This document shows, in pieces, positions 5,852-7,065 of a stretch of DNA of 7,065 bases. The stretch's first letter is position 1; the number at the start of each line of letters is the position of its first letter. The notes beneath the pieces are model-generated. The model did no database searches and had not been told where the DNA came from. It worked only from the letters and a program-made list of their open reading frames with translations. Origin of the DNA: Eubacteriaceae bacterium UBA4266 (GTDB lineage: Bacteria > Bacillota > Clostridia > Eubacteriales > Eubacteriaceae); contig DGWE01000063.1 of NCBI GenBank assembly GCA_002396065.1, positions 1-7,065 of the forward strand. The letters run 5' to 3'. The position numbers were made by a program, and so were the translations under genes.

Positions 5852-7065
5852 ATGGAGAAAAAAAGGGAGACCTTTTCGAACCGATTGGGGTTTATTTTGG
5901 TTTCGGCCGGCTGTGCCATCGGTCTCGGCAACGTCTGGCGGTTTCCGTACATCACCGGACGCTACGGCGGCGGCGCCTTTGTACTGCTGTACCTGTTCTT
6001 TTTGGTGATTCTCGGCATCCCGGTTATGACGGCGGAATTCGCGGTGGGCCGGGCGAGCCAGCGTTCGACGGCGCTGTCCTTTGAACGGCTCGAACCGAAG
6101 GGGACGAAATGGCACGTCTACAAATGGTTCGCGATGGCTGGTAATTACCTATTGATGATGTATTACACGACGATCTGCGGCTGGCTGGTGCTGTTCTTCG
6201 TCAAGATGCTGCGCGGCGATTTTAACGGCATGAATCCGAACCAGATCGCCGCGGCTTTCACCCAGGTGACCCAGAGCCCATGGCTCTGCGTCGGCTTCAT
6301 GATCCTCGTCGTTGCGGTCGGCTTTGCCATCTGCGCCGGCGGACTGCAGGGCGGGGTCGAACGCATCGTCAAGGTGATGATGACGGCGCTGATTCTGCTG
6401 ATGATCGTGCTGGCGGTCAACTCGGTGCGGCTGCCCGGCGCGTCCAAGGGCATCAGCTTTTATTTGAAGCCCAATTTCCACAACATGGTCAAGAACGGCA
6501 TCGGCAACACGATTTTCGCAGCGATGGGCCAGGCCTTCTTCACGCTGAGCATCGGCATCGGCGCGATGGCGATTTTCGGCTCCTACATCGGCAAGGAAAA
6601 GCGCCTGCTCGGCGAATCGGTGACGATCTCCGCGCTGGATACCCTCGTCGCAATTCTCGCGGGGCTGATCATTTTCCCGGCCTGCTTCGCCTACGGCGTG
6701 ACGCCGACGGCTGGGCCGTCGCTGATCTTCATCACGCTGCCCAACGTGTTTAACCACATGCCTCACGGCCAGATCTGGGGCGCGCTGTTCTTCTTGTTCA
6801 TGACCTTCGCTGCGATGTCGACGGTCATCGCGGTGTTCCAGAACATCGTGTCCTACGCGACGGATTTGACCTCTGTGTCGGTTAAAAAGGCCTGCCTGTT
6901 CAACGGCGTAGTCGTGATCCTGCTGTCCCTGCCCTGCGCCTTGGGCTTCTCGGTGCTTTCCGGGGTGCACCCGATGGGCATCGGCACGACGATTCTCGAC
7001 TTTGAAGATTTTATTTTGAGCAACAACCTGATGCCGATCGGCTCGATGATTTACCTGCTGTTCTG
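5852..7065 (+). CDS. Neurotransmitter:sodium symporter (NSS/SNF), copy 2, 3' end outside window
   Basis: The frame is open for 404 residues to the right edge. It aligns without a gap to the preceding symporter (offset three residues), so about 52 residues, the end of TM10 through TM11, are missing. By eye roughly two thirds of positions are identical, indicating tandem duplication. Hallmarks repeat: GCAIGLGNVWRFPY (20-33), TM3 Y105, TM6 FFTLSIGIG (229-237), TM7 D263, TM8 A320/S323/T324. The TM6 triplet is S233-I234-G235, LeuT-like, whereas copy 1 has GVG, so substrate preference has probably diverged. The ribosome site AGAGGAG at 5834-5840 lies 11 bases from the ATG, longer than usual, which may lower translation relative to a tighter spacing. 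The 58-base gap from copy 1 holds neither a terminator nor a convincing promoter, so co-transcription is likely. Confidence 0.92.
   Translation, partial: MEKKRETFSNRLGFILVSAGCAIGLGNVWRFPYITGRYGGGAFVLLYLFFLVILGIPVMTAEFAVGRASQRSTALSFERLEPKGTKWHVYKWFAMAGNYLLMMYYTTICGWLVLFFVKMLRGDFNGMNPNQIAAAFTQVTQSPWLCVGFMILVVAVGFAICAGGLQGGVERIVKVMMTALILLMIVLAVNSVRLPGASKGISFYLKPNFHNMVKNGIGNTIFAAMGQAFFTLSIGIGAMAIFGSYIGKEKRLLGESVTISALDTLVAILAGLIIFPACFAYGVTPTAGPSLIFITLPNVFNHMPHGQIWGALFFLFMTFAAMSTVIAVFQNIVSYATDLTSVSVKKACLFNGVVVILLSLPCALGFSVLSGVHPMGIGTTILDFEDFILSNNLMPIGSMIYLLF

Noticed and set aside
4858..6970. Antisense and out-of-frame open frames across both symporters, similar to each other
   Set aside because: Their mutual similarity simply mirrors the similarity of the duplicated symporters on the coding strand; the translations are His/Gln/Arg-rich and without motifs.
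1..7065. CRISPR arrays, insertion sequences, tRNA/rRNA genes, riboswitches, phage or defence genes
   Set aside because: No regularly spaced repeats, transposase motifs, cloverleaf or conserved riboswitch core was seen. All genes have ordinary chromosomal families and similar codon use.

Overview
The window reads as chromosomal DNA from a Gram-positive anaerobe of the Bacillota, most likely a GC-rich member of the Clostridia. This inference rests on strong AGGAGG-type ribosome binding sites, consensus sigma-A promoters (TTGACA/TATAAT, 17-bp spacing) in AT-rich gaps between GC-rich genes, intrinsic terminators with T-runs, and the gene families present (YunC/DUF1805, YwnA-type Rrf2, MATE, 11-TM MhsT-like NSS). 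A relative of Eubacteriaceae/Pseudoramibacter would fit, but the genus cannot be fixed from this sequence. Coding density is high and no gene-free stretch reaches 300 bases.

Left part (1-1340): a leftward operon encodes an ADP-ribosylglycohydrolase-family enzyme. Its stop codon overlaps the start of a DUF434-family gene (TAATG), which runs off the left edge. Divergently, an excellent promoter drives a 100-residue YunC/DUF1805 protein that has its own terminator.

Middle (1680-3900): an Rrf2-family regulator with its own consensus promoter and terminator is followed by a MATE efflux transporter with its own promoter. The 274-bp gap between them holds a cluster of small dyads and a second copy of an 11-bp sequence that also abuts the Rrf2 -35 box. 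This suggests, without proof, that the regulator acts on itself and on its neighbour. A long bidirectional hairpin separates the MATE gene from a convergent thioredoxin gene.

Right part (3920-7065): thioredoxin (leftward) and a tandem pair of neurotransmitter:sodium symporters (rightward) diverge from a 183-bp control region. The presumed -10 elements of the two promoters form a perfect 10-bp inverted repeat, GATAGAATAA. The two transporters align without gaps and have no terminator between them, so they probably share a transcript. They differ at a substrate-pocket triplet in TM6 (GVG versus SIG), which suggests different amino-acid preferences. The second transporter is cut by the right edge.

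I found no mobile element, CRISPR array, RNA gene or defence system. The most interesting items are the diverged symporter pair, the symmetric divergent promoter region, and the tight coupling of an uncharacterised DUF434 gene to an ADP-ribosyl hydrolase. None of these is strong evidence for a wholly new system.
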